Program-made: the position numbers and the translations under genes
Part shown: piece by piece, positions 1 to 10,523 of the stretch
Layout of the letters: each line of letters opens with the position of its first letter
Numbering within the stretch: the stretch's first letter is position 1
The notes under the pieces: model-generated
What the model saw: only the letters and a program-made list of their open reading frames with translations
Database searches by the model: none
Told to the model about the DNA's origin: nothing
DNA from: an uncultured Gemmatimonadales bacterium
GTDB taxonomy: Bacteria; Gemmatimonadota; Gemmatimonadetes; JACCXV01; JAHWKZ01
Assembly: GCA_947259315.1 (NCBI GenBank)
Contig: CAMYLR010000009.1
Location: 1-64,000, forward strand
Reading direction: 5' to 3'
Length of the DNA: 64,000 nucleotides

Positions 1-353
1 ATGAGGAGCTCGGTTTCCGGCTCGGTCATGGGCACGATGCCCGTGTCGAGCACCACCGTCGCTACACAGATCGAATTCGACCCGGACATCGGTGGCGTGC
101 CGGCCGGCTCCATGATGATCCAGCCGATCTGAGCCTTCGGGTCCTTCGGCGGAACCAGCAGATTCACGTGCCGAAAAACTCCGCCGCGGGGCTCGTAGAG
201 CACGAAACGCCGCAAACAATCATCCTTCTCGATGAAAGAGCGCTGCTCCCACAGCGTGTCGCCCGGCGGCGGCGCCACCCCTCCGACGATCACGTCGCCG
301 ACTTCCCCTTCCGCATGGCAGCTCACCACGTGAATGACTTTTGACGTTCTCAT
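1..353 (-). CDS. Proline racemase / trans-3-hydroxyproline dehydratase family protein (partial, runs off window)
   Basis: Reverse translation from ATG at 353: [37 protein letters not shown]...[17 protein letters not shown]...[33 protein letters not shown]; typical proline racemase family N-terminus (MSGSNxIC). Confidence 0.85.
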   Translation of the reverse strand, partial: MRTSKVIHVVSCHAEGEVGDVIVGGVAPPPGDTLWEQRSFIEKDDCLRRFVLYEPRGGVFRHVNLLVPPKDPKAQIGWIIMEPAGTPPMSGSNSICVATVVLDTGIVPMTEPETELL

Positions 354-378
354 AAACGTGTCATGATGCGTGCGGCTC

Positions 379-1047
379 TCACGCCGGCGGCCCACCCCAA
401 TCGTCGTCATGCTCCACGACGCGGTCGATCCAGCTAGCGACGCGAACATCATCGTCGAGCCGAAAGTGGTCTGCGAAGAACCGCCAGATCGGGCTCTGCT
501 CGGCGAACCGCTCGGGCGGGCGCGTGGGCAGCAGGTTACACGCCAAGACGATGTCGTAGATCGACATCGCGTCGCCCACCAGCCAGGCTCGATTCGCGAG
601 CCGCCGCTCCAACCGCTCAAGAGCAGTTCGCATCGCTTCTCGCGCTTCGGCGATCGCCGCCTCCTCACGATCGGCTTCCGGCTTCCGGAACTGAGGCGAT
701 AACCCCCACTGGATCCTGAGGATCTCGGGGCTCAGGTTGGCGAGCAGCGCCTCGGCTGTCTGGATCTCGTCCCGCGACCCCGGCGTCAGGCTCGGCGCGT
801 CGCGATAGTTGGCTTCCAGGTAGTGAAGGATCGCCAAAGAGTCCCGCATCACGACGTCGCCATCGATCAAGATCGGGATCATCGGCCAACTGGCAGCGGC
901 GAGCATCGGCTCACGGTCGGCCGCCATCATCTCCTCGATCTCGTACTCGAGGCCCTTGTAATTGAGGCCCACGCGGACCTTTACGGCGTTGGGAGAGCGG
1001 TGGAACTCGAGCAGCTTTCGCATGGCGGGCAAAGGTAGCCGGGTCAC
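379..1047 (-). CDS. Glutathione S-transferase family protein
   Basis: [28 protein letters not shown]...[21 protein letters not shown]: thioredoxin-fold GST N-domain. Confidence 0.8.
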   Translation of the reverse strand: MTRLPLPAMRKLLEFHRSPNAVKVRVGLNYKGLEYEIEEMMAADREPMLAAASWPMIPILIDGDVVMRDSLAILHYLEANYRDAPSLTPGSRDEIQTAEALLANLSPEILRIQWGLSPQFRKPEADREEAAIAEAREAMRTALERLERRLANRAWLVGDAMSIYDIVLACNLLPTRPPERFAEQSPIWRFFADHFRLDDDVRVASWIDRVVEHDDDWGGPPA

Positions 1048-1131
1048 GTTCCGGTGGCCCCCAACGCTCGGGGCAGGTAAAATCTCGGCCCCCGAACCGC
1101 TGTTCCTGCATGGACTTCAGCCGGCGACGCG

Positions 1132-2160
1132 ATGACCGAGCACCGTCTCACCCTGACCCAACACCTGCTGCGGGAAGTCCAATCCGGAGCCGCTAGCGCT
1201 GACATCGATGCGATCCTCGCCGAGATCGCCACCGCCTGCAAGGAAGCCCGCGCTCAGCTGGCCCAAGTCGGTTTGGGACCGCTGGCCGGGATGCAGGGCG
1301 CCATCAATGTCCAGGGTGAGGCCGTTCACAAGCTCGACTGGTTCGCCAACAACCTCTTTGTCGAGCATTTCGAGGGTTCCGGTTTGCTCTGCTCGTTGAT
1401 CAGCGAAGAGCTCGAAGAAGTCCACCACTTCGACGACGATTGTCCGAGCGCTGGCCATACGATGTGCATCGACCCAATGGACGGTTCGTCCAATCTCGAC
1501 GTCGATGGCGTAGTGGGAACGATCTTCGCGATCCGTCGGAAGGCTACCGAAGAACACCACGATAAGCCGAGCCAGGTGTACCGTCCGGGTACTGAGCAGC
1601 TGGCCGCGGGCTACGTACTCTACGGACCCCAGACGATGCTCGTCTATGCCGCCGGTGGAAGCGTCCACGGGTTCACGCTCGACACCGCGGTGGGCGAGTT
1701 CTTCCTGTCCCACCCGGACATTCGCATCCCCGACTGCGGCAGCGAGTTTTCCGGCAATTTGTCGCGACTGGCGGCGTGGAACCCGGCGTTCAAGACGTTT
1801 GTGGGACACCACAGCCATGGCGGCGACGGAGAACCGTATTCGCTGCGTTACATCGGCGCGCTGGTCGGAGATTTCCACCGCATCTTGTTGCGCGGTGGCG
1901 TGTTCTTCTACCCCGGCGACGTCAACAATCGCCAGGGCAAGCTTCGGCTGCTCTACGAAGCCGCACCGTTAGCCCATGTGGCCGAGGCAGCCGGCGGAGC
2001 AGCCACAGACGGCGCTCAGCGCATCCTCGAAATCGTGCCCAACGCGTTGCATCAGCGCACTCCGCTCGTGATCGGGAGCCGCGACGAGGTCAACGCCATT
2101 CAATCGCTGCTGGCCGGTGCGACGCCGGCAGCCGTTGCATCGAAAGGAGCCAGTTCATGA
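1132..2160 (+). CDS. fbp: Class I fructose-1,6-bisphosphatase
   Basis: TLTQHLLREVQ, DPMDGSSNLDVDGVVGTIFAI motif, GKLRLLYEAAPLAHVAEAAGG. Confidence 0.92.
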   Translation: MTEHRLTLTQHLLREVQSGAASADIDAILAEIATACKEARAQLAQVGLGPLAGMQGAINVQGEAVHKLDWFANNLFVEHFEGSGLLCSLISEELEEVHHFDDDCPSAGHTMCIDPMDGSSNLDVDGVVGTIFAIRRKATEEHHDKPSQVYRPGTEQLAAGYVLYGPQTMLVYAAGGSVHGFTLDTAVGEFFLSHPDIRIPDCGSEFSGNLSRLAAWNPAFKTFVGHHSHGGDGEPYSLRYIGALVGDFHRILLRGGVFFYPGDVNNRQGKLRLLYEAAPLAHVAEAAGGAATDGAQRILEIVPNALHQRTPLVIGSRDEVNAIQSLLAGATPAAVASKGASS

Positions 2161-3134
2161 ACCCCGAAACCGCCACTATGACGCCCGCTCAGGCCGCCGG
2201 CGAAACCGCAGCGCCCGGTGGGCGCGTGGAAGAGATCCTGTCGTACTACCCGAGCGACAACGCCGGGACGCGAACCAACATCCGGCGGTTGCTCAACCAC
2301 GGACGATTGGGTGGAACGGGACGTCTGGTGATCCTGCCGGTTGATCAGGGGTTCGAGCACGGTCCGCACCGGTCGTTCGCCGTCAACCCGCCGGCTTACG
2401 ATCCCGAGTACCACCCGAAGTTCGCCCTAGCCGCCGGGATGTCGGGGTACGCCGCACCACTCGGATTCATCGAGGCGATAGCCGGGAACTACTCGGGCCA
2501 TCTGCCGCTGATCCTGAAGCTCAACAACCACGACTTGCTGTTCGCCGAGAACGATCGCATCCCAGCGGTTACGAGCTCCGTCGAGGCGGCGGTGCGTCTC
2601 GGCTGCGTGGCGATCGGGTACACGATCTACCCGGGGTCGGCGTACCGAAACGAGATGTACGAGAAGCTCCAGTACCTGGCCGAGGACGCCAAGAGCGCCG
2701 GGCTGGCCGTCGTCGTATGGTCGTACCCGCGCGGGTCGGGGATCACCAAGGATGGTGAGACGGCGCTCGACGTTATCTCTTACGCTGCACACCTCGCCTG
2801 CCAGATGGGCGCTCACATCGTCAAGGTCAAGCTCCCGGCCAGCCACCTCGAGCAAGACAAGGCGAAGGAGGCGTACGTCGAGGCCGGTGTCGCAACCGAG
2901 TCGGTCGTCGACCGCGTGCGCGTGGTGACCCAAGCGGCGTTCGCCGGCAAGCGGATCGTCATCTTCTCCGGCGGTTCGAAGCGTGGCGACGAGCCGTTCT
3001 TCGATGACATCCGCGGCATCCGCGACGGCGGCGGGTTCGGCTCGATCATCGGCCGCAACACTTTCCAGCGTCCGTGGGACGACTCGCTCGAGTTCATCGG
3101 CAACGTGATCGACATCTACCGGGGAGAAGCGTAG
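2157..3134 (+). CDS. fbaB: Class I fructose-bisphosphate aldolase (DhnA/FbaB type)
   Basis: ATGA overlap with fbp; LVILPVDQGFEHGPHRSFAVNPPAYDPEYHPKFALAAGMSGYAAPLGFIE; VKVKLP; FSGGSKRGDEPFFDDIRGIRDGGGFGSIIGRNTFQRP. Confidence 0.9.
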   Translation: MNPETATMTPAQAAGETAAPGGRVEEILSYYPSDNAGTRTNIRRLLNHGRLGGTGRLVILPVDQGFEHGPHRSFAVNPPAYDPEYHPKFALAAGMSGYAAPLGFIEAIAGNYSGHLPLILKLNNHDLLFAENDRIPAVTSSVEAAVRLGCVAIGYTIYPGSAYRNEMYEKLQYLAEDAKSAGLAVVVWSYPRGSGITKDGETALDVISYAAHLACQMGAHIVKVKLPASHLEQDKAKEAYVEAGVATESVVDRVRVVTQAAFAGKRIVIFSGGSKRGDEPFFDDIRGIRDGGGFGSIIGRNTFQRPWDDSLEFIGNVIDIYRGEA

Positions 3135-3147
3135 AGCGTCGGGCCGC

Positions 3148-3618
3148 TTGACCCACGCCTTCCAGGACAGAATCCCCGACAACCTGTGTTTTGGGTGCGG
3201 GCCGGGGAACGTCGACGGGCTCCAGATCAAGAGCGTCTGGTCGAGCACCGGCGAGTCGGTGTGCACCTACCAGCCCGAGCCCCATCACGCCGCCGGACCA
3301 CCGCAGTTCGTAAACGGCGGTATCCTCGCCACGCTGATCGATTGCCACGCGGTTTGCACGGCGATCGCCTTTGCGTACGAATCGGAAGGCCGCGAGATCG
3401 GTTCTGATCCGCCGATCTGGTACGCGACCGCGTCGCTGGAGGTGCGCTATCTGCGACCGACGCCGATCGAGGTGCCGGTCGAGGTCCGGGCCCGGATCGT
3501 CGACTCCGACGATCGCAAGACGCGGTTGAGCTGTACGCTAACTTCGCGCGGCAACACGTGTGTCGAAGGAGAAATCGTCGCGGCTCGGGTCCCCGCCGAT
3601 TGGCGAGGAGACAACTAG
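3148..3618 (+). CDS. PaaI-like hotdog thioesterase family protein
   Basis: NLCFGCGPGNVDGLQIKS...FVNGGILATLIDCHAVCTAI...ASLEVRYLRPTPIEVPVEVRARI; TTG start. Confidence 0.75.
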   Translation: MTHAFQDRIPDNLCFGCGPGNVDGLQIKSVWSSTGESVCTYQPEPHHAAGPPQFVNGGILATLIDCHAVCTAIAFAYESEGREIGSDPPIWYATASLEVRYLRPTPIEVPVEVRARIVDSDDRKTRLSCTLTSRGNTCVEGEIVAARVPADWRGDN

Positions 3619-3619
3619 A

Positions 3620-4870
3620 TCAGAGCAGGTGGATCGCGACTTGGCCCAGCAGCCACGCGCACCCCAGCCCACCGTAGATCCCCAAGACGTAGCCCGAAAC
3701 CCCCATCAGCAGCCCAATCGGCGCCATCGCCGGGTGGTACACCCCGGCCACCACCGGCGCGCTCAGCGCGCCACCGACGTTGGCCATCGACCCGGTCGCT
3801 ACGAAAAACAGCGGCGCTCGAATCAGCCGTGCCACCAGCATCAGCAAGCCGACGTGGATCGCGATCCAGAGCGCACCGGTCGCCAAGAACAGCGGCGCAT
3901 CGACGATCGCCTTTAGATCGCCCTGGGCGCCGATCGCGGTCACCAACAGGTAGAGCGCCACGAACCCAACGCTCGACGCCCCGGGTCCTTCGAGATCGCT
4001 GATTCGCGTGAACGACAGCGTCAGCCCAAGCGTCGTGACGAGCACCACCGCCCAGGTCGTATGGCTGATGATCTTGGGGTCGCCGAGCTCCGGCATCTGC
4101 TCGCCGAGCAACACGCACGCGTAAGCCGCCACAAACCCGACCCCGACGATCATCGCCAGATCACGGATCGTGATCGGTCGCCGAATCGCCTCGTACTTGG
4201 CAGCCAGCGCGGCGTTCGTCTCCTCGATTAGCGATGTGTCGGCGTGGTTCCAGCGGTCGAAACGCAACTGGTACGCCGACAGAAAGAGCAGCACGCCCAT
4301 CCAGCCGTAGCCCACCACCGTGTCGACGACGATGATCGGACCGAACATCGCTTCGGGTGTCTCAATCGACTCGGCCACTGCCACCAGGTTCGCGGTGCCG
4401 CCGATCCACGAGCCCGACAGCGCGCCCAAACCCTTCCACGCGTCGGGCGGCAACCACGTGCCAAACACCGCCAGCGCTATCGGACCGCCGATAATGATCC
4501 CCGCGGTGCCGGTGAGCATCATGATCGTCGCCGGCCGGCCGAGCTTGAGTAGCGCGGGCACGTCGACGGTGACCATGAGCAAGAACAACGACACCGGAAG
4601 CAGGTGCCGCACCATCCAGTCGTAGGCCGGAGAGTCCGCGGGCGTGATGCCGAGCGTAGTCGATACCATCGGCACGAAGTACGCCCACAAGATCGCGGGA
4701 GCGATCTCAAAAATCCGCGCTAGCGGCTTGAGTCCCGATAGCCAGTAAACCACACCCAGCACACCGGCCAGGTAGACAAAAACAGCGGTCGGATCGTTGA
4801 TCAAGGGGTGGCCACCGATCAGCCCGGGTAGCGCAGTGAACCGACGCCCGCTCCGCCGGCGCCGTAACAA
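3620..4870 (-). CDS. DUF819-like polytopic membrane protein
   Basis: About 10 hydrophobic segments; GSWIGGTANLVAVAE and MANVGGALSAPVVAGVYHPAMAPIGLLMGVSGYVLGIYGG; exact start uncertain. Confidence 0.7.
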   Translation of the reverse strand: MLRRRRSGRRFTALPGLIGGHPLINDPTAVFVYLAGVLGVVYWLSGLKPLARIFEIAPAILWAYFVPMVSTTLGITPADSPAYDWMVRHLLPVSLFLLMVTVDVPALLKLGRPATIMMLTGTAGIIIGGPIALAVFGTWLPPDAWKGLGALSGSWIGGTANLVAVAESIETPEAMFGPIIVVDTVVGYGWMGVLLFLSAYQLRFDRWNHADTSLIEETNAALAAKYEAIRRPITIRDLAMIVGVGFVAAYACVLLGEQMPELGDPKIISHTTWAVVLVTTLGLTLSFTRISDLEGPGASSVGFVALYLLVTAIGAQGDLKAIVDAPLFLATGALWIAIHVGLLMLVARLIRAPLFFVATGSMANVGGALSAPVVAGVYHPAMAPIGLLMGVSGYVLGIYGGLGCAWLLGQVAIHLL

Positions 4871-4983
4871 AGGATTTGGAACAACGCGTACCCCAACAGG
4901 GCGAACACGCCAAGACCGGCCAGCGCCATCAGTGTCCCACAGTTGAAGTAACGGGACACGTCAGACGAGTCGTGCGGCCGGAA

Positions 4984-5286
4984 TCAAATCTTTGCTTGCC
5001 GAATCGAACTCGCGCCTGGCTTACGCCGCCGCTTGCCGGTCAGGATATAGTCCACGTCGAGACCGGCACGCCCCGAGAGACCGGCTAGATACCAGTACGA
5101 TCGTGGGATACGACCGTTCTCGTAACGACTGATCATCTGCTGGGTGTAGTCGGTCAAAGCGGCAAGCTGCGCTTGCGTCATGTTCCCGCGGGCAGCACGT
5201 AGCCGGGTGGCCATGCCCTCGCGGAACTCCTCGAACGATGCTTCCATGACCCTCCTTTGACCCGTCGGGGTATTCATCACCTCCAA
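4984..5286 (-). CDS. XRE-family helix-turn-helix regulator
   Basis: MATRLRAARGNMTQAQLAALTDYTQQMISRYENGRIPRSYWYLAGLSGRAGLDVDYILTG. Confidence 0.8.
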   Translation of the reverse strand: MEVMNTPTGQRRVMEASFEEFREGMATRLRAARGNMTQAQLAALTDYTQQMISRYENGRIPRSYWYLAGLSGRAGLDVDYILTGKRRRKPGASSIRQAKI

Positions 5287-5347
5287 CGGATCAAGTCACA
5301 TTTTACGCCTGTACTAGTATACGCGACCACCGTAGATTCCTCCGTTC

Positions 5348-6952
5348 ATGACAGACCCTCAAACCGTCATCGATAACATCGTCAGCGGGCTGAAGCCCCT
5401 GGCGATAGCGGTCAACCGTGCGTGGTGGGATGCCGCTGTAAGCGGCGATGCCGACGCGTACAGCCGGCTGACCGATCTCCGCGACGCCCTCGACCGGTAC
5501 TGGGCCGACGACCAACGGTTCAACCAGCTCGAAACGCTCCACGCCGCACCGCCGGACGACCGGTTGCTCGCCCGATCGATCGAGCTCCTGTATTTGAAGG
5601 CTTTGCCGCGCCGGGTCGAGCCCGAGCTCAGTCGTCGAATCAACGCGTTGTCGTCGGACGTCGAACGGCTCTTTTCGACGTATCAACCGCTGTACCAGGG
5701 TGAACCGCGCTTGTTCGGCTACATGGAGGAAACGCTCAAGCGCGAGCGCGATCCGGCCAAGCTCGAGGAAGCGTACGAGGCAACCAAGGCGGTGGGCCCA
5801 GCTCTCGCGTCACAGCTGCACGAGTTGGTTGAGCTCCGGAACGAAGCCGCTCGCGAGTTGGGCTTTCCCGACTTCTACCACATGCGCCTAAAGCTGGAGG
5901 AGCAAGACCCCGACGACGTGGCGCGATTTCTGGAGAATGTCGAGGCGGACACGGCCCAACCGTTCGCGGACACGAAGGCCGAGGTCGACGACCGCTTGTC
6001 CAACCGTTTTCGCATCAAACCGACCGAGCTCATGCCCTGGCATTACCAGGATCCGTTCTTTCAAGATCCCCCAGACGTCTTTGAAGCCGACCTCGATGAA
6101 GTCTACGAATCGGCCGATTTGATCAGCGTTGCAGAGCGTTTCTTCACCGGGATCGGGTTGCCCGTCAGCCACGTCCTGGCGCGCTCGAGTCTCCACGAAG
6201 CGGTCGGGAAGGACCCACACGCGTTCGCCACCGACATCGATCGCGAAGGGGACGTTCGGATTCTCTTGAACCTCCGTCCCAACGAACGGTGGATGGGGAC
6301 CACCCTTCACGAATTGGGACACGCCGTATACGACGACGGTATTGCACCCGAGCTACCATGGGAGCTGCGCCAACCGGCACACACGCTCACTACCGAGGCG
6401 ATCGCCATGCTGTTTGGCCGACTGTCACGCAGCACAGAGTGGCTGCAAGAGATGGCCCTGATCGATTCGGACCTGGCCGCGCGACTGGCCGGCCCCGCCG
6501 CGAAAGAACTCCGGAGCGCAATGCTCTTCTCCGCCCGCTGGATTCAGGTCATGGCACACTTCGAGCGTGCTATGTACGCCCAGCCAAACCAGGATCTGAA
6601 CGCGCTCTGGTGGCGGCTAGTTGAGCGGTTCCAGGGACTCACCCCACCGCCTAGACCCGCGGGTGCCGCGGATTACGGAGCCAAGATCCATGTCGTTGCG
6701 GCCCCGGTTTACTACCACAACTACCTGTACGGGGAGTGCTTCGCGTCACAGATCGACGCCCGCTTGAACACCGAAGTGCTGAGCGGTGAGGTGACGTACG
6801 TCGGCAACAAAGATGTCGGGGCGTGGCTAACCGAGCACATCTTCCGGCCCGGCGCTGGCTCTCATTACGACGAGCTCGCCCGAGCTGCCACTGGCGAGGC
6901 GGTCGGCTCGAAGGCGTTTGGGGAGCAGTTCTTGGTCGGGCGAGCGGCTTAG
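5348..6952 (+). CDS. M2-family (ACE-like) metallopeptidase
   Basis: TTLHELGHAVYDDG (HExxH), DFYHMRLKLEEQD, TEAIAMLFGRLS. Confidence 0.8.
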   Translation: MTDPQTVIDNIVSGLKPLAIAVNRAWWDAAVSGDADAYSRLTDLRDALDRYWADDQRFNQLETLHAAPPDDRLLARSIELLYLKALPRRVEPELSRRINALSSDVERLFSTYQPLYQGEPRLFGYMEETLKRERDPAKLEEAYEATKAVGPALASQLHELVELRNEAARELGFPDFYHMRLKLEEQDPDDVARFLENVEADTAQPFADTKAEVDDRLSNRFRIKPTELMPWHYQDPFFQDPPDVFEADLDEVYESADLISVAERFFTGIGLPVSHVLARSSLHEAVGKDPHAFATDIDREGDVRILLNLRPNERWMGTTLHELGHAVYDDGIAPELPWELRQPAHTLTTEAIAMLFGRLSRSTEWLQEMALIDSDLAARLAGPAAKELRSAMLFSARWIQVMAHFERAMYAQPNQDLNALWWRLVERFQGLTPPPRPAGAADYGAKIHVVAAPVYYHNYLYGECFASQIDARLNTEVLSGEVTYVGNKDVGAWLTEHIFRPGAGSHYDELARAATGEAVGSKAFGEQFLVGRAA

Positions 6953-7743
6953 TCTCCGCGCTGTAGCAGCCACACTGCGGCCGCGATCGAGGACTCCAGG
7001 ACCTCGCACTCCGCCACCTGCGACTCCACGTAACCAGCCAACCGATCCGCGTGCTCCGGAAAACGCTCCATCAAACCCTTCGCGCGCACTTGGATGCGCC
7101 GGTTGTTCTCACGGTTACACGCTTCGACCTCGCTTTGGGGAATAAGCGTTTCTTGCAACAACTCGTCACCGTGCCGGGTCAGCAACTGGTGGGTCTCTTC
7201 CCGTGACGTGTAATGGTCGTAACCGTTTCTCTCCATCGCGTGTTCGGAGGCGAGAAACCCGTCGTCAATGACGATGTACCCGTTGGAGCGGACGATCCGC
7301 CTGAGCTGGCCGATACAACGATCGAAGCCACCTAGCGCGCCGCCGAGTGCCGCCCAGACGACGACATCGAATCGGCTGTTGGACACCAACAAGTCGCGTG
7401 CGTCCGCGACCCTAAACTCGCACCGATCGTCGACCCCTTCTCGCCGGGCACGCTCGCGCGCCTCGCGGATAAACGGCTCGAACAAGTCCACGCCGAGCAC
7501 CCCAAAGCCGAGGTCTCGCGCCAGCCGTATACCGATCGCCCCCTTGCCACACCCCAGATCCAGCACCCGAGTCGAACTCGGCAGCCCGCGGGCGCCAAGC
7601 ATTTCGGCGATCACCGCGGGCCAGCTGCCCAGCTCCCAGATGTCGGCCAAGAGCTCAGAGAGAAACGGCAGCAGGTCTGGTGTAGTCTCGAGAGCCGCCG
7701 CTATCTGGCGCTCTTGTTCGTCAGTCAACCGTGCGCAGTGCAT
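6949..7743 (-). CDS. Class I SAM-dependent methyltransferase
   Basis: STRVLDLGCGKGAIGIRLARDLGFGVLGVDLFEPFIREARERA. Confidence 0.85.
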   Translation of the reverse strand: MHCARLTDEQERQIAAALETTPDLLPFLSELLADIWELGSWPAVIAEMLGARGLPSSTRVLDLGCGKGAIGIRLARDLGFGVLGVDLFEPFIREARERARREGVDDRCEFRVADARDLLVSNSRFDVVVWAALGGALGGFDRCIGQLRRIVRSNGYIVIDDGFLASEHAMERNGYDHYTSREETHQLLTRHGDELLQETLIPQSEVEACNRENNRRIQVRAKGLMERFPEHADRLAGYVESQVAECEVLESSIAAAVWLLQRGD

Positions 7744-7779
7744 CGCTCGTTGTGGTGCTCGTCGAGCTCGAGAAAGTCG

Positions 7780-8829
7780 CTACGGAACGATCGCCCGTGC
7801 GATCGTATTCGTGTCGGTCCCGAACCACAGCGCACGCGTTGGCGGGTGGAACACCATGTGGCGCACGACGTGCCCTCCGCTGGGGACCTCGGCGCTGGCG
7901 ATAAAGTGCTCCGCTTGGGGGTCGAAGCCGATCAATCGGTTCGGGATCGCACCCGTCTCGACGAACCACAATCGATCGCGATCGTCGGACGCCATCGCGT
8001 ATGGCCGCGCGTTCCGGCCGCCGGGGATGGGCCACTCGAGAAACGACTCGCTAGCGGGATCGAAGCGTCCCAGGAACCCTTCGGCGTAATCCACGTACCA
8101 CACCGCCCGATCGGAGGTTAGCGCCAGCCGCCGCGGGCGGGCCCCAGACCGCGGCAACTCGAACTCGCGCAGTGTAAGACCCGACGGATCCACGGTCGCC
8201 AGCTTGTTGCTTCCGAACTCGGCGACCCATGGCCGACCATCGGGATCGACGACGATGCCGTACGGTCTCGCGCCTGCGGTCGGCACGCGCACGATGTCGA
8301 CGTCCCCAGTCCCGATCGCCAATCGACCGATCATGTTGCTGTGTTGGACGCTGAACCAGATGTCGCCCACCGGGTCGAAGATCAACGTGTGCGGATCGGC
8401 CGCCCCTGCGGGCATCGCGGTCTTGACGATCTCGCCGGTCGATGGATCCAAGCGACCGATGTGAGCAGCCTTATTGCCGGCGTACCACACCGTCCCGTCT
8501 GCGGCGACGATCACGTTGTGGGGACCGGCGCCCGAGTCGAGCGGGAACCGCTGGAAAATCCCAGAGGAGGGATCCAGCGCGGCTACGTAATCACCGGTCT
8601 GGCCGACAAACCAAATCCGTCCGTCCGGACCGACAAACGGGTCGCGTGGGCGGGTGGTCTCCCACGGCACGGGCCACTCTTCGATCGCCAGTGAGTCTCC
8701 ATCGGTGATCGCTGGCGCCCCAACGGACTCATCGCTTTTCGCCGGTGCCACGTCATGCTGATCCGGCGACGCATAACCGCCACATCCCACCAGCGCGCAC
8801 ACAGAAGCAACACACAGAAGCCGATTCAC
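7780..8829 (-). CDS. Virginiamycin B lyase-like (streptogramin lyase) beta-propeller lipoprotein
   Basis: GTG start in a TAGTG overlap with the upstream GMC gene: VNRLLCVASVCALVGCGG lipobox; repeated IGRLDPSTGEI / DGRPWVAEFGSNKL blades. Confidence 0.7.
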   Translation of the reverse strand: MNRLLCVASVCALVGCGGYASPDQHDVAPAKSDESVGAPAITDGDSLAIEEWPVPWETTRPRDPFVGPDGRIWFVGQTGDYVAALDPSSGIFQRFPLDSGAGPHNVIVAADGTVWYAGNKAAHIGRLDPSTGEIVKTAMPAGAADPHTLIFDPVGDIWFSVQHSNMIGRLAIGTGDVDIVRVPTAGARPYGIVVDPDGRPWVAEFGSNKLATVDPSGLTLREFELPRSGARPRRLALTSDRAVWYVDYAEGFLGRFDPASESFLEWPIPGGRNARPYAMASDDRDRLWFVETGAIPNRLIGFDPQAEHFIASAEVPSGGHVVRHMVFHPPTRALWFGTDTNTIARAIVP

Positions 8830-10496
8830 TAATGCACTCTCGCTGTTTGACAGAGGTGGTCGGCTAGACGAATAGCCATCGCCACAATCGTCAACACCGG
8901 ATTCGCGTGGCTGCCGGTCGGGAATACCGATGGACTCGCGACATAAAGATTGTCTACCCCGAACACCCTGCAATTGGTATCGACGACTCCGTCTTCCCCG
9001 CGCACTGCCATCCTCGTGGTTCCGATCTGGTGTCCTCCAAAACCGATCTGCCGCTCGATATGGGCGCGGGGGTCATCTGTCGCGTACGTGAGAGTGCCGA
9101 CACCCGATTCTTCAAGCCGGTCCTTGATTATCTGATGCGCTTTCAGGATGCTCTCAACGTCAATGTCTTTGTAGCGCATTGAAACATGCAGCCGGCGCAG
9201 CCCGTGCTCATCCAACTCGTCGTTCAAGGTCACTTGGCTTTCCGGGTGCGGTGCGTGCTCCACGTGATACCAAAGAGAGAAACGGTTGTCTTTCTTCTCA
9301 AGGATAACCGACGGCAGCTTTCGCTTGCGAATCAGTCGTTTGTAGATCAGCCGTGGAGCGGACGCCACCAGTTTGGGCAGCCCGATGACGATGTTCCGCA
9401 GATGCGCTGCGTAAACGCCAGGCCCGAACTTACCGTAAGCCAACTCGGCGCTGTACTCAGCCGGGATACGGAGCGCAACAGCTCTCAGACCCTTAGCCCA
9501 AAACAACAACGACAGCACCGGATCACGGTGCCCGGGATCATGAAGCGGAGGATCGTGCAGAAACGCTCCAAAATTGAGAATCTCGGCTTCTCTTTGAGCG
9601 TCGCCTGAGATCTGAAGTCGTCGCCTGCAGTAGATACCCTCAGCGTCCACTTCGTAGCGGTTCACGATCCTGATCTCCTTCTTGAAAGCGATCTCCGCGA
9701 TCGCGCCGGATATGTGGGTCATGAAGTATTTACCGAGCAGGCCGGATTCGTTCCCGATACCTGCAGGATGCAACTTGCTCGGTTGTAGCAGGTGCCGGGT
9801 GACCTCGAGGGCGCCCATGGCGAGAACGTACGACCGAGCCTCACAGGTGAAGCCGGCGCCGGTCTTTGTAACACACGACACCTTCGCCACCTTTGTCGGA
9901 TCCCCGGAGAACCCAATCCTCACGAGGTGTGAATGCATTATCGCTCGCAGGTTCGGCGAGTCTTTGATCTCTCGACGATATTTTTTCCCAAAGTCGGTCG
10001 GCAGGCTCCATTTCTCAACCCGATCCGTCGTGAGGACGTCGTCCTTGAAACCCTCGATCAAGTCGGGCGGCTCGTTTGGCAACACAGTCGCGACGTCGTA
10101 GGAGAAAGCCGTCCCTATGTCGAGATAATCTTGGCTTCGGCGATAGTATTCTTCTAGGTCAGATCGTTTGAGAGGCCAGCCGCTATCGCTGACCCAGGAT
10201 CGCTTCTCAAAGTCGATCGGATCAAAGGGGATGCATCGCCCACCCCAGACCGTCGTCGTACCACCGAACCTCCGCATTCGGGCCCGTTCGAGAGGGATGT
10301 TCCAATCGTCGGTGCCCTTATAGAGCCGCTGGTAGCGAGAGCTGTATCGAAAACCTCCACCAGGAATCAGCACGACATCAACTCCAGCCCGGGCCAGTTC
10401 TATGGCCACCGTGATCCCAGCCGCCCCAGCACCTAGGACACAAACCTCAGCACGCACCTCGTCTCTATCCGAGATTTTCGAGTGGTCTATGATCAC
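8829..10496 (-). CDS. GMC-family oxidoreductase
   Basis: VCVLGAGAAGITVAIELARAGVDVVLIPGGG; RRFGGTTTVWGGRCIPF; C-terminal SPSVFPTGSHANPVLTIVAMAIRLADHL. Confidence 0.85.
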   Translation of the reverse strand: MIIDHSKISDRDEVRAEVCVLGAGAAGITVAIELARAGVDVVLIPGGGFRYSSRYQRLYKGTDDWNIPLERARMRRFGGTTTVWGGRCIPFDPIDFEKRSWVSDSGWPLKRSDLEEYYRRSQDYLDIGTAFSYDVATVLPNEPPDLIEGFKDDVLTTDRVEKWSLPTDFGKKYRREIKDSPNLRAIMHSHLVRIGFSGDPTKVAKVSCVTKTGAGFTCEARSYVLAMGALEVTRHLLQPSKLHPAGIGNESGLLGKYFMTHISGAIAEIAFKKEIRIVNRYEVDAEGIYCRRRLQISGDAQREAEILNFGAFLHDPPLHDPGHRDPVLSLLFWAKGLRAVALRIPAEYSAELAYGKFGPGVYAAHLRNIVIGLPKLVASAPRLIYKRLIRKRKLPSVILEKKDNRFSLWYHVEHAPHPESQVTLNDELDEHGLRRLHVSMRYKDIDVESILKAHQIIKDRLEESGVGTLTYATDDPRAHIERQIGFGGHQIGTTRMAVRGEDGVVDTNCRVFGVDNLYVASPSVFPTGSHANPVLTIVAMAIRLADHLCQTARVH

Positions 10497-10523
10497 GTAT
10501 CAGTTCTGGTGGGAATAGGTCGC

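Noticed and set aside
1776-2156. N-terminal part of the 452-aa ORF 1776-3134
   Set aside because: Overlaps fbp out of frame; the aldolase start is the ATG at 2157, which forms an ATGA overlap with the fbp stop.
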